A DNA stretch of 64,000 nt from Sphingopyxis sp. (lineage in GTDB: Bacteria; Pseudomonadota; Alphaproteobacteria; Sphingomonadales; Sphingomonadaceae): contig NZ_JAOZVW010000030.1 in assembly GCF_025869345.1 (NCBI RefSeq), forward strand, positions 3,692 to 67,691, written 5' to 3'. Under the pieces are notes generated by a model. The model was not told where the DNA came from. It saw only the letters and a list, made by a program, of their open reading frames with translations, and searched no databases. The position numbers and the translations under genes were made by a program. The stretch's first letter is position 1. Every line of letters starts with the position of its first letter. Positions 27,789 through 36,463 of the stretch are shown piece after piece.

Positions 27789-28761
27789 TCTGCGCGAGGG
27801 AGATTATGAGGCCGGCCGGAAGCGGGTCGACGAGATGGAGTCGCTGCTGAGGGAAAACGAACTCGGCGACGAGGAGTGGATGGCTTGGGGCATGAAGCGG
27901 ATGTTGCTCTTGTCCGAGCTCGGCGACATCGATGGCGTCCGGGCCATGCTTGACCAGGTTGCGGATCGACTTCCTGACCAGCCCGAACATCTGCGAGTGT
28001 TCCGCTACAATCGCGCCCTCGCCCTGTTCAAGCTAGGCGACAACGATACGGCTGTAAGTGAGGCGCTCGCCCTCATCGACGAATATTATCGGGAGCTCGG
28101 GATCAGGCCCGACGATGTGGTGGGACGGAACGCCCCCGAACTTCGGCAGCTTCTTCCTAAAGACGAAGATCTCACCGATCGGCTGAAACATCTGGCAGAC
28201 AGTCACGATCTTTTCGCGCAGGCCTTGGGCCGGAAGAGCCAGCGATCTACTCTCGCACGCATCCATGCGATGAAGTTCTACGAGCTGTCGCAATCCTACC
28301 AGTCCTTCGTCCGGGTTGGTCTCGACCTTGTCGAAGAACTGGTCTGGGTGAACGACTTCATAAGCGCCCGCGAGGCCTTCGAACGTAACATATTCCCCAT
28401 CTTGCAAGGCGCGGGCCTCGCGGGGCGCGTCCTCGAAGCCCGCGCGCTATACGCGGTGGTCCTTGCCTATTGCGGCGATCATGACGCTGCGGCGAATGAG
28501 GTCGAGCGGCTGCTGCCGTTCGAAGATGCGATGGATCCGAAGCAGCGCAAGGCGTTCCAGGAGCAGAAGGCCATTATTCGCCAAGTCCGGCTCAAAGGCG
28601 GTCCGCCGCAGCGACAGGTTGTGATTCCTGCTCCGTTGCAGGCGCTGTTCGATCAGCGCCGCGGCACCCCTCGGGAGGTCGAGCCCAGGAAAAAGGTCGG
28701 TCGCAACGAGAAATGTCCATGCGGTTCGGGCAAAAAATTCAAAGTCTGTCACGGACGTTGA
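27481..28761 (+). CDS. SEC-C motif protein with helical repeats, 5' end possibly lost
   Basis: A 426-residue frame ending in a classic SEC-C zinc motif, RNEKCPCGSGKKFKVCHG, which in SecA binds zinc. The preceding 380 residues are helical with TPR-like units (for example RALALFKLGDNDTAVSEALALI and ARALYAVVLAYCGDHDAAANEVERLL). The first codons overlap the remnant of a secreted protein and no ribosome-binding site precedes ATG 27481, so the true N-terminus may have been deleted. It sits at the end of a decayed defence-like stretch, just before the conjugation module. Confidence 0.65.
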   Translation: MHTAPGLQQRAAQDFEQKALGALQRVIVSSIRTNWSLAKLGLLIRLFGLLGQARILVQFATDELFHELGVWPEIEPYLLTIAVDPNGDAETRLWALDGLVFNDLREGDYEAGRKRVDEMESLLRENELGDEEWMAWGMKRMLLLSELGDIDGVRAMLDQVADRLPDQPEHLRVFRYNRALALFKLGDNDTAVSEALALIDEYYRELGIRPDDVVGRNAPELRQLLPKDEDLTDRLKHLADSHDLFAQALGRKSQRSTLARIHAMKFYELSQSYQSFVRVGLDLVEELVWVNDFISAREAFERNIFPILQGAGLAGRVLEARALYAVVLAYCGDHDAAANEVERLLPFEDAMDPKQRKAFQEQKAIIRQVRLKGGPPQRQVVIPAPLQALFDQRRGTPREVEPRKKVGRNEKCPCGSGKKFKVCHGR

Positions 28762-29000
28762 TCGGGAGCGATTAGAGGCGGTCGTATAGGGGCGCGTCGA
28801 AGATAACGGAATAATGGCTGCTGCCTCAGAATGACTGCTTTTGGTCACAGGCCGATGGGTGTTGGAAGGACCGACTTCGGGCGCGATGCAGCCGCGCTGA
28901 TACCTATCGCGAAATCTGATCTGGCATCGAAATAGCTACGGAGAGAGCAAACAGGAGCGTTGCAGGCTGGGACCCTTATCCCTTCGCGCTGCGTCGCGGT

Positions 29001-29030
29001 GCGTCATCACGCGTCATAACCGTCATATGA
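29001..29030 (+). repeat. three iteron-like 10-mers at the left end of the module
   Basis: GCGTCATCAC, GCGTCATAAC and CGTCATATGA follow one another without gaps, 65-95 bases before traG. The same three units occur in copy 2 at 59475-59504 with one change. Conservation in a non-coding stretch suggests a protein-binding site, for instance for the CopG-like protein or part of an origin of transfer. That role is inference. Confidence 0.55.
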
Positions 29031-29062
29031 GATTTTCCCGACCCAGCTGATTTTTGGGCCGC

Positions 29063-29081
29063 CGACGCGATCCCTGCGTCG
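29063..29081 (+). promoter_or_regulatory. conserved hairpin just upstream of traG
   Basis: CGACGC at 29063-29068 pairs with GCGTCG at 29076-29081 around GATCCCT. It ends three bases before the GGGAGA Shine-Dalgarno of traG. All 19 bases are unchanged in copy 2 at 59537-59555. It may influence traG translation. Confidence 0.5.
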
Positions 29082-29094
29082 CCGGGAGATTCTC

Positions 29095-31113
29095 TTGACG
29101 CCTACCAAGCTCCTTGTCGGACAGATTTTCGTCGTCTTCGCGATGGTGATCGCGGGCGTCTGGATTGCGACGCAATGGTGTGCGGCGCAGCTTGGCTATC
29201 AGCCCCAGCTTGGGTCGGCGTGGTTCGTCCTGTTCGACACGCCGATCTATCGGCCGTGGGCGATATTTCCGTGGTGGTATCACTACGAAGCCTATGCGCC
29301 CGAGGTTTTCGACAAGGCGGGGATGATCGCCGGGGCGAGCGGCTTTCTCGGCTGCGCGTCCGCCATCGCCGGATCACTCTGGCGCGCCCGTCAGTCACGC
29401 CACGTCACGACATACGGTTCGGCGCGCTGGGCAACGAAGCGCGAGATCGACCGAGCTGGACTGCTCTGCGACAGCGGCGTCTTTCTAGGCCGCAAGCGGT
29501 GGCGCTACCTTCGTCACGACGGGCCGGAGCATGTCATGGCGTTCGCGCCGACGCGTTCGGGCAAAGGCGTCGGCCTCGTCATCCCGACGTTGCTAAGCTG
29601 GACCGGCTCAGCCATCATCCACGACATCAAGGGCGAGAACTGGCGGCTTACCGCAGGTTGGCGCGCACGCTTTTCGCACGTTCTGCTATTCAACCTGACG
29701 GACCCGCGGTCGGCCAAATATAATCCGCTGCTGGAGGTCCGGAAGGGCGCGAACGAGGTTCGCGACGTTCAGAACATCGCCGACATTCTTGTCGATCCCG
29801 AAGGCGCGTTGGAACGGCGCAACCATTGGGAGAAGACCAGCCACAGCCTGCTGGTCGGCGCGATCCTCCACATCCTCTACGCCGAGGAAGAAAAGACGCT
29901 CGCCCGTGTCGCAACCTTCCTGTCCGATCCGCAGCGCCCGTTCACGACGACGCTGCGCCGGATGATGACCACCAATCATCTCGGCACCAAGGAGGCGCCG
30001 CAGGTTCATCCCGTCGTCGCGTCGGCCGCTCGCGAGGTGCTGAACAAGTCGGAGAACGAGCGCAGCGGTGTCCTGTCCACCGCCATGTCATTTCTCGGCC
30101 TCTATCGCGACCCGACCGTCGCGGCGGTCACGTCACGATGTGACTGGCGCATCGCCGATCTTGTCGAAGCCGATCACCCGGCATCGCTCTATCTGGTGAT
30201 TCCGCCGTCTGACATTTCGCGGACCAAGCCGCTCGTGCGCCTGATCCTCAACCAGATCGGGCGTCGGCTGACCGAGAAGCTCGACGCCGACCCGACGCAG
30301 GGGCGCAAACATCAGCTTCTGATGATGCTCGACGAGTTCGTCGCCCTGGGGCGTCTCGACTTCTTCGAGACGAGCCTAGCCTTCATGGCGGGCTACGGAA
30401 TCCGGGTCTATCTGATCGCGCAGTCGCTCAATCAGGTCGATAAAGCCTATGGCGAGCATAATTCGATTCTCGATAACTGCCACGTCCGCGTTGTTTTCTC
30501 GACCAATGACGAGCGGACGGCAAAGAGGGTTTCCGATGCTCTCGGCGTCGCCACCGAACAGCGCGCGATGCGGAACTATGCGGGTCACAGGCTCGCCCCC
30601 TGGCTCGCGCATGTCATGGTCAGCCGGCAGGAGACGGCGCGCCCGCTGTTGACGCAGGGCGAGGTCATGCAGCTTCCGCCCGCCGACGAGCTGGTTCTTG
30701 TGTCGGGCACGGCCCCGATCCGGGCGAAGAAGCTACAATATTACAAGGACGCCAATTTCCGCGCGCGGCTCCTGGCACCGCCCGCGCTCTCGCTTGGTGA
30801 CTATGCCGATCGGCCACCCAGCCGCCCCGACGACTGGACGGGGCTGGTCAGCGCGCCCGATAGCAGGCTCGGCAAGGTGGACGAGGAGCCCGGCGCGGAC
30901 GAGGACGGCGGGTTGCAGCAGCAACGGCACCCGTTGATCGACGAGACGCCGCCGCAGGCGGAACCCGCGACGCAACTCGAATTGCCCGACATGGAGCGCG
31001 ACGACCCCGACGCCGCCGCCGACAAGCGCGTCATGGAACGCGTTCGCGCCTCGCTCGTGCGCGGCCATGCGATGAATCAGCCGCAGTCCCAAGACCTGTT
31101 GCCGGGACTGTAA
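29095..31113 (+). CDS. traG: type IV coupling protein TraG/VirD4
   Basis: A 672-residue inner-membrane ATPase that links DNA substrate to the pilus machinery. N-terminal helices cover about 8-27 and 78-97; Walker A is APTRSGKGVG with K157; Walker B is in LLMMLDEF; the remainder has the coupling-protein features LVIPPSDISRTKPLVRL and QSLNQVDKAYGEHNSILDNC. The start is TTG 29095 after GGGAGA, supported by membrane-protein sequence from the first codons. The last 90 residues are acidic and Pro/Glu-rich. In copy 2 this TTG has become TTA. Confidence 0.93.
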   Translation: MTPTKLLVGQIFVVFAMVIAGVWIATQWCAAQLGYQPQLGSAWFVLFDTPIYRPWAIFPWWYHYEAYAPEVFDKAGMIAGASGFLGCASAIAGSLWRARQSRHVTTYGSARWATKREIDRAGLLCDSGVFLGRKRWRYLRHDGPEHVMAFAPTRSGKGVGLVIPTLLSWTGSAIIHDIKGENWRLTAGWRARFSHVLLFNLTDPRSAKYNPLLEVRKGANEVRDVQNIADILVDPEGALERRNHWEKTSHSLLVGAILHILYAEEEKTLARVATFLSDPQRPFTTTLRRMMTTNHLGTKEAPQVHPVVASAAREVLNKSENERSGVLSTAMSFLGLYRDPTVAAVTSRCDWRIADLVEADHPASLYLVIPPSDISRTKPLVRLILNQIGRRLTEKLDADPTQGRKHQLLMMLDEFVALGRLDFFETSLAFMAGYGIRVYLIAQSLNQVDKAYGEHNSILDNCHVRVVFSTNDERTAKRVSDALGVATEQRAMRNYAGHRLAPWLAHVMVSRQETARPLLTQGEVMQLPPADELVLVSGTAPIRAKKLQYYKDANFRARLLAPPALSLGDYADRPPSRPDDWTGLVSAPDSRLGKVDEEPGADEDGGLQQQRHPLIDETPPQAEPATQLELPDMERDDPDAAADKRVMERVRASLVRGHAMNQPQSQDLLPGL

Positions 31114-31116
31114 GCG

Positions 31117-31521
31117 ATGAAGGTCCGGCAGAATCTCTACATCGACAGCGACTTGAGCGATGCGCTCGACGGGCTGGTCATCCGGCGCGGCGGCAACAAG
31201 TCGCGCATCGTCAACGAGGCGCTTCGCGATTGGCTGGCGCGCCGCGCGTCGAAGCAGGTCGACGACCTTCTGAAAGTCCGGCTCGATCGCATATCGCGCG
31301 AGGTCGCGGCCGGCCGCCGCGACATGGAGGTGGTGCTGGAGGCGTTGGCGCTGTTCGTGCGCTACCAGCTCACCGTCACCGCGCCGCTCCCCGAAGCCGA
31401 CGCCGCCGCGCTTGCGACCGGCAATCAGCGTTTCGAGCGATTTATCGCCCAGCTTGGCCGCCAGATCGCGGGCGGCAAGCGGACACTCGACACCCAGAAC
31501 GTCACCGAGGCACAGCCATGA
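31117..31521 (+). CDS. CopG-like ribbon-helix-helix protein
   Basis: A 134-residue protein with an N-terminal ribbon-helix-helix: VRQNLYIDSDLSDALDGL then GGNKSRIVNEALRDWL. The rest is helical. It lies between traG and trbB, three bases after traG and overlapping trbB by four bases (ATGA). Proteins at this position are usually relaxosome accessory or autoregulatory DNA-binding factors; the 10-mer repeats in front of traG are a possible site. Confidence 0.8.
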   Translation: MKVRQNLYIDSDLSDALDGLVIRRGGNKSRIVNEALRDWLARRASKQVDDLLKVRLDRISREVAAGRRDMEVVLEALALFVRYQLTVTAPLPEADAAALATGNQRFERFIAQLGRQIAGGKRTLDTQNVTEAQP

Positions 31522-32528
31522 CCGAGGCGCTTTCCGACGCCAATAATTCCTTTGGGCGCCGCCGCGCAATGCTCCGTACCGCAATGGGACCAGGCATCGC
31601 GGCGGCACTGTCCGACCCCGCGGTTATCGAGATCATGGTGAACCCCGATGGGGTGCTACGGCTCGACCGGCTTGGCGAGGGGCGCATCGACACCGGCACC
31701 CGCTACGACCCGGCGCAGATCGAGCGCATCATTCGCCTGGTTGCGAGCCATGCACGGACTGAGGCCCATGCAATGGCACCGATCATATCGGCCGAACTGC
31801 CGCCGCACGGCGAAGGCGCGGGCGAGCGGTTCGAGGGCGTGCTTCCGCCCGTCAGCCTCGCGCCCTGCTTCTCGATCCGTAAGCCGGCTGCGCGCATCTA
31901 TACGCTGCTCGATTATGTGAACGACGGCATCATGCCCGCCGACACGGCGCGGCTTCTGTCGATGGCCGTCGTCGAGCGTCGGAATATCCTTGTCGCGGGC
32001 GGCACGTCATCGGGCAAGACGACGCTCGCCAACGCGTTGCTTGCCGAAATGGCGGGCCTCGACGAGCGCGTCATCATCATCGAGGACACGCGCGAACTGC
32101 AATGCGCGGCGTCCGATGTGGTCGCGCTTCGCACTCGGACAGTTGGCCCGAGCGGGGCCGGCGCAGTCACGATGGCCGACCTTGTGCGTTCGACGCTGCG
32201 CCTTCGCCCCGACCGCATCATTGTGGGCGAGGTTCGCGGGCGCGAGGCGCTCGACATGCTCAAGGCATGGAATACCGGCCATCCTGGCGGCATCGCGACG
32301 GTCCACGCGAATAGCGCGACGGCCGGGCTCTACCGGCTCGAACAGCTTGTTCAGGAAAGCGTCGTCACTGTCCCGCGCCGCCTCATTGCCGAGGCCATCG
32401 ACATGATCGTGTTCATATCCGGGCGCGGCCTCGCGCGCCGCGTGGACACGATTGCGCGCGTCACCGGCCTCGACGCGCAGGGCGGTTACGCCGTTCGCGA
32501 CCTCACCCCCGACAACCAAGGAGAATAG
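31518..32528 (+). CDS. trbB: conjugative transfer ATPase TrbB (VirB11-like)
   Basis: A 336-residue secretion ATPase. Walker A is GGTSSGKTT at about 161-169, the Asp box is IIIEDTRELQC, Walker B is RIIVGEVRGREALDMLKAWNTGHPGG split across the strand, and the His box is ATVHANSA. It forms a cytoplasmic hexamer powering pilus assembly. The start ATG 31518 overlaps the CopG-like stop; longer frames upstream overlap that gene. Confidence 0.94.
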   Translation: MTEALSDANNSFGRRRAMLRTAMGPGIAAALSDPAVIEIMVNPDGVLRLDRLGEGRIDTGTRYDPAQIERIIRLVASHARTEAHAMAPIISAELPPHGEGAGERFEGVLPPVSLAPCFSIRKPAARIYTLLDYVNDGIMPADTARLLSMAVVERRNILVAGGTSSGKTTLANALLAEMAGLDERVIIIEDTRELQCAASDVVALRTRTVGPSGAGAVTMADLVRSTLRLRPDRIIVGEVRGREALDMLKAWNTGHPGGIATVHANSATAGLYRLEQLVQESVVTVPRRLIAEAIDMIVFISGRGLARRVDTIARVTGLDAQGGYAVRDLTPDNQGE

Positions 32529-32531
32529 ACT

Positions 32532-32864
32532 ATGCGCCTGTCCCGCACCCGTCACCCCAACCGCCTCATTGCCGCCGCGGCTGTCGTGCTCGGCCTGGCT
32601 GCCGCCGCCACAGCGCACGCCGCCGGGTCGGGAATGCCGTGGGAGGAGCCGTTGCAGCAGGTCCTGGAGTCCGTCCAAGGCCCGGTCGCCAAGATCGTCG
32701 CGGTCATCATCATTATCGTGACCGGCCTGACGCTCGCGTTCGGCGAGACGGCGGGCGGCTTCCGGCGCCTCATCCAGATCATTTTCGGTCTGTCGATCGC
32801 CTTCGCGGCCAGTTCCTTCTTTCTCAGCTTCTTTAGCTTCGGCGGCGGGGCGTTGATCGCATGA
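32532..32864 (+). CDS. trbC: conjugal pilin TrbC (VirB2-like)
   Basis: A 110-residue pilin precursor with a long signal peptide (cleavage around AATAHAAG, residues 24-31) and two hydrophobic segments, KIVAVIIIIVTGLTLAF and IFGLSIAFAASSFFLSF. It makes the pilus shaft. It lies three bases after trbB and overlaps trbD by four bases. Confidence 0.9.
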   Translation: MRLSRTRHPNRLIAAAAVVLGLAAAATAHAAGSGMPWEEPLQQVLESVQGPVAKIVAVIIIIVTGLTLAFGETAGGFRRLIQIIFGLSIAFAASSFFLSFFSFGGGALIA

Positions 32865-33133
32865 TCGGCGCAGGCTCGCATATCGAAGGCTTCGAAGCGC
32901 CGATGCACCGCGCCTTGGCCGAACCCCTCCTGCTCGGCGGTGCGCCGCGCGCCATCGCGATCGTCAATGGCACGATCGCCGCCGCGCTTGGCCTCGGCTT
33001 GCAGCAATGGATTGCCGGGCTGGTGATGTGGGCGGCGGGTCACACGCTCGCGGTGTTCGCCGCAAAACGCGATCCCGATTTCGCGCCCGTCCTCGCCCGC
33101 CACCTTCGCCAGCGGGGGTATCTCACATGCTGA
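32861..33133 (+). CDS. trbD: TrbD (VirB3-like) membrane protein
   Basis: A 90-residue protein with HRALAEPLLLGGAPR near the start, typical of TrbD/VirB3, and two membrane segments (AIAIVNGTIAAALGLGL and WIAGLVMWAAGHTLAVF). It works with the VirB4-type ATPase in the inner membrane. Both ends overlap neighbours, trbC by four and trbE by seven bases. Confidence 0.9.
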   Translation: MIGAGSHIEGFEAPMHRALAEPLLLGGAPRAIAIVNGTIAAALGLGLQQWIAGLVMWAAGHTLAVFAAKRDPDFAPVLARHLRQRGYLTC

Positions 33134-35580
33134 ACCTCAAGGAATATCGCAGCGGCGCCGACCGGCTTGCCGATCATCTGCCGTGGGCGGCGTTGATCGC
33201 CCCCGGCGTGGTGCTGAACAAGGACGGCAGCTTTCAGCGCACCTTGCGCTTTCGCGGACCGGACCTGGAAAGCGCCACGGAGGCCGAACTTGTCGCCGCC
33301 TGCGCGCGGGCGAACAATGTCCTCAAACGCTTTGGATCAGGTTGGGCCTTACACTTCGAGGCCGAACGCCGCGAAGCGCTGGGCTATCCCGGCAGCGACT
33401 TTCCCGATGCGGCGTCCTGGCTGGTCGATCAGGAACGGCGCGCGGCGCTCGAGAGCGCGGGCGCGCACTATGAGAGCCTCTATTATGTGACGCTGACTTT
33501 CCTGCCGCCGCCCGATCAGGCCGATACGGCGGGCCGCGCGCTGGTCGAGCGCAGCGATGATGCGAAAGGCCGCGATTGGCGGCAGGCGCTCGCCAGCTTC
33601 ATCGCCGAGACGGACCGGGCGCTCGACTTGTTCAGCGGTTTCATGCCGGAGGTGCGCGCGCTCGACGATGGCGAGACGCTGACGTTCCTTCACGGCACCA
33701 TATCGACGCGCCGCCATGTCGTCGCGGTCCCCGAAACCCCAATGTATCTCGACGCCATATTGACCGACACGCCATTGACCGGCGGGTTGGAACCGATGCT
33801 CGGCGACGAGCATTTGCGGACGCTGACCATATTCGGCTTTCCGAATGTCAGCCGGCCCGGAATCCTCGATGCGCTCAATCACGAAGATTTTTCATATCGT
33901 TGGGTCACGAGATTTATAGCCCTCGACAAGCAGGAGGCGACCAAGGCGCTGACCAAGCTGCGCCGCCAATGGTTCAACAAGCGCAAGTCGGTGACGGCGA
34001 TGCTGCGCGAGGTGATTTACAACCAGCCCGCACAGCTTCTCGATAGCGACGCCGACAACAAGGTGGTCGATGCCGACCTGGCCTTGCAGGCGCTCGGCGG
34101 CGATCATGTCGCCTTCGGTTATCTGACGACCACGATCACCGTTGCCGATACCGATCGCGCTCGCGTCGAAGAAAAGGTGCGGGCGGTCGAGCGCATCGTC
34201 AACGGGCTGGGTTTCACCTGTATCCGCGAGACGGTCAACGCGGTCGAGGCGTGGCTGTCGAGCCTCCCAGGCCATGTCTATGCCAACGTCCGGCAACCGA
34301 TCGTTCACACGCTCAATCTGGCCCACCTGATGCCGCTATCGTCGGTATGGGCGGGATCGGCACGCAACGCGCATCTGGACGGACCGCCCTTGCTCTATGC
34401 CGAGACGAGCGGATCGACCCCGTTCCGGCTCTCGACCCATATCGGTGACGTCGGCCACATGCTCATTGTTGGCCCGACCGGCGCGGGCAAGTCGGTGCTG
34501 CTGGCATTGCTCGCCTTGCAGTTCCGGCGTTACCCCGATTCCCAAGTCTATATCTTCGACAAGGGTTTTTCGGCGCGCGCCGCGGTGCTGGCGATGGGCG
34601 GCGCGCATCATGCGCTCGGCCTCGGCAGCGAGGACGAAGGCGGGAAGGCCATCGCCTTTCAACCTCTACGGCATATCGACCGCGCCGACGAACGGGCGTG
34701 GGCGGCCGAATGGATCGGCGCCTTGCTCGCCCATGAAATGATCGTGGTCACGCCGGAGGTCAAGGAAGCGGTCTGGTCGGCGCTAACCAACCTCGCGACC
34801 GCGCCGGTCGAGCAACGGACGCTGACCGGCCTGTCGCTGCTCTTGCAGTCGGCGCCGCTGCGTGTCGCCCTCGCGCCCTATACGCTCGAAGGGCCATTCG
34901 GGCGACTGCTCGATGCCGCTGAGGACGACCTTGCGATTGCCGATGTTCAGTGCTTCGAGACCGAGGCGTTGATGGGGCACGCGGGCGTCGTCGCGCCGGT
35001 GCTGACCTATTTGTTCCATAGGCTCGAAGAGCGGTTCACCGGGCGGCCGACGCTGCTCATTCTTGATGAAGCCTGGGTGTTCCTCGACCATCCGCTGTTC
35101 GCGGCGCGCATCCGCGAATGGCTGAAGGTGCTGCGCAAGAAGAATGTCAGCGTCGTGTTCGCGACGCAATCGCTGGCCGACATTGCGGATTCGACGATCG
35201 CACCCGCGATCATCGAGAGTTGCCCGCAGCGCATATTGCTGCCGAATGACCGGGCGATCGAGCCGCAGAGCCAGGCGGCCTATGTCCGCTTTGGCCTCAA
35301 CGCGCGGCAAATCGAGCTGGTCAGCCGCGCCGTGCCGAAGCGGCAATATTATCTGCAATCGGCGCGCGGCAACCGCCTGTTCGAACTGGGACTAGGCCCG
35401 ATCGCGCTCGCACTGTGCGGTGCGTCCGATCCCGACACCCAGAAGCGCATCGACGCGACCCTCGCCAAACATGGCGCGGACGATTTTGCGGCGCATTTCC
35501 TGACCCAAGCCGGCCTCGATTGGGCGGCCGAGCTGCTTGGCCGATTCCCCGCCGTCCAACCTCCAGCAGAAAAGGAATAG
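33127..35580 (+). CDS. trbE: conjugative transfer ATPase TrbE (VirB4-like)
   Basis: An 817-residue ATPase. Family features run from LKEYRSGADRLADHLPWAAL at the N-terminus to Walker A in GPTGAGKSVLLAL (about 449-461), Walker B in LLILDEAWVFL and the downstream RKKNVSVVFATQSLADI. It energises pilus biogenesis at the inner membrane. The start is ATG 33127, inside the end of trbD; the open frame extends upstream to 33007 only by overlapping trbD. Confidence 0.94.
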   Translation: MLNLKEYRSGADRLADHLPWAALIAPGVVLNKDGSFQRTLRFRGPDLESATEAELVAACARANNVLKRFGSGWALHFEAERREALGYPGSDFPDAASWLVDQERRAALESAGAHYESLYYVTLTFLPPPDQADTAGRALVERSDDAKGRDWRQALASFIAETDRALDLFSGFMPEVRALDDGETLTFLHGTISTRRHVVAVPETPMYLDAILTDTPLTGGLEPMLGDEHLRTLTIFGFPNVSRPGILDALNHEDFSYRWVTRFIALDKQEATKALTKLRRQWFNKRKSVTAMLREVIYNQPAQLLDSDADNKVVDADLALQALGGDHVAFGYLTTTITVADTDRARVEEKVRAVERIVNGLGFTCIRETVNAVEAWLSSLPGHVYANVRQPIVHTLNLAHLMPLSSVWAGSARNAHLDGPPLLYAETSGSTPFRLSTHIGDVGHMLIVGPTGAGKSVLLALLALQFRRYPDSQVYIFDKGFSARAAVLAMGGAHHALGLGSEDEGGKAIAFQPLRHIDRADERAWAAEWIGALLAHEMIVVTPEVKEAVWSALTNLATAPVEQRTLTGLSLLLQSAPLRVALAPYTLEGPFGRLLDAAEDDLAIADVQCFETEALMGHAGVVAPVLTYLFHRLEERFTGRPTLLILDEAWVFLDHPLFAARIREWLKVLRKKNVSVVFATQSLADIADSTIAPAIIESCPQRILLPNDRAIEPQSQAAYVRFGLNARQIELVSRAVPKRQYYLQSARGNRLFELGLGPIALALCGASDPDTQKRIDATLAKHGADDFAAHFLTQAGLDWAAELLGRFPAVQPPAEKE

Positions 35581-35584
35581 CATC

Positions 35585-36337
35585 ATGCCCCGCTCTCCCG
35601 TCCGCAATTATCTGCTCGCCACAGCGCTTGGCCTTGGCACGATCGGCACCGTCATCGTCGGGGTCTACACGACGAGCACCCCCGCCTCGGCACAGATCAG
35701 CGTGTTCGATCCGACCAATTATCGGCAGAACCTGCTCACCGCCGCGCGGACGCTCCAGCAGATCAACAATCAAATCCAGAGCCTTCAAAACGAAGCCCGG
35801 ATGCTCGTCAATCAGAGCAAGAACCTCTCGCGCATCGACTTCCCGCAGCTCGACCAACTTCGCCAGACGCTCGGCGAGATCGACAAACTCATGGGGCAAG
35901 CGCAGGGCATCGACTTCCGCGTCGATCAAATCGACGAGCAATTCCGTCGGCAATTTCCCGACAGCTTCGCGTCGGTGATGAAGCGCGACCAGCGAATTGC
36001 GACCGCTAGACAGCGCCTCGATAATGAAATGGCCGCGTTCCGGCAGACGATGCAGGTTCAGAGCGGTATCGTCGAGAATGTCCGCGATGACGCGCAAACC
36101 CTCGCGGCGATCGTCGCCAAGAGCCAAGGCGCAGAAGGAAGTTTGCAGGCACAGCAGGCGACAAACCAGCTTCTCGCGCTCGCGACCAAGCAGCAGTTCC
36201 AGCTCCAGAACCTGATGGCGGCGCAGTTCCGAACCGAATCGCTCGAAGCGGCGCGGCGCGGCCAGAGCGCGCGCGAGGCCCGTGTCCGCACGAGCCGATT
36301 CCTCGGCGACGGCAAGGCCTACACGCCGCAGCCATAG
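35585..36337 (+). CDS. trbJ: TrbJ (VirB5-like) secreted pilus component
   Basis: A 250-residue periplasmic protein with a signal peptide over about 1-37 (TSTPASAQ). The mature part starts VFDPTNYRQNLLTAARTLQQINNQIQSLQNEARM, the characteristic TrbJ coiled region, and stays helical to the end. It is thought to sit at the pilus tip or in minor pilin assembly. Start ATG 35585 follows AAAAGGA. Confidence 0.9.
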   Translation: MPRSPVRNYLLATALGLGTIGTVIVGVYTTSTPASAQISVFDPTNYRQNLLTAARTLQQINNQIQSLQNEARMLVNQSKNLSRIDFPQLDQLRQTLGEIDKLMGQAQGIDFRVDQIDEQFRRQFPDSFASVMKRDQRIATARQRLDNEMAAFRQTMQVQSGIVENVRDDAQTLAAIVAKSQGAEGSLQAQQATNQLLALATKQQFQLQNLMAAQFRTESLEAARRGQSAREARVRTSRFLGDGKAYTPQP

Positions 36338-36463
36338 CTTGGGCGGCGCTGCGCCCCTTGTTCCCCGGCGAGCGCCGTCCCGTCGCGGGGACCGCATGGC
36401 TCCCCCCTCTCGCGGCCAGCGGTTCCCGCGACCCCAATCCATTGCCTTTAAGGAGTCCCGTGC

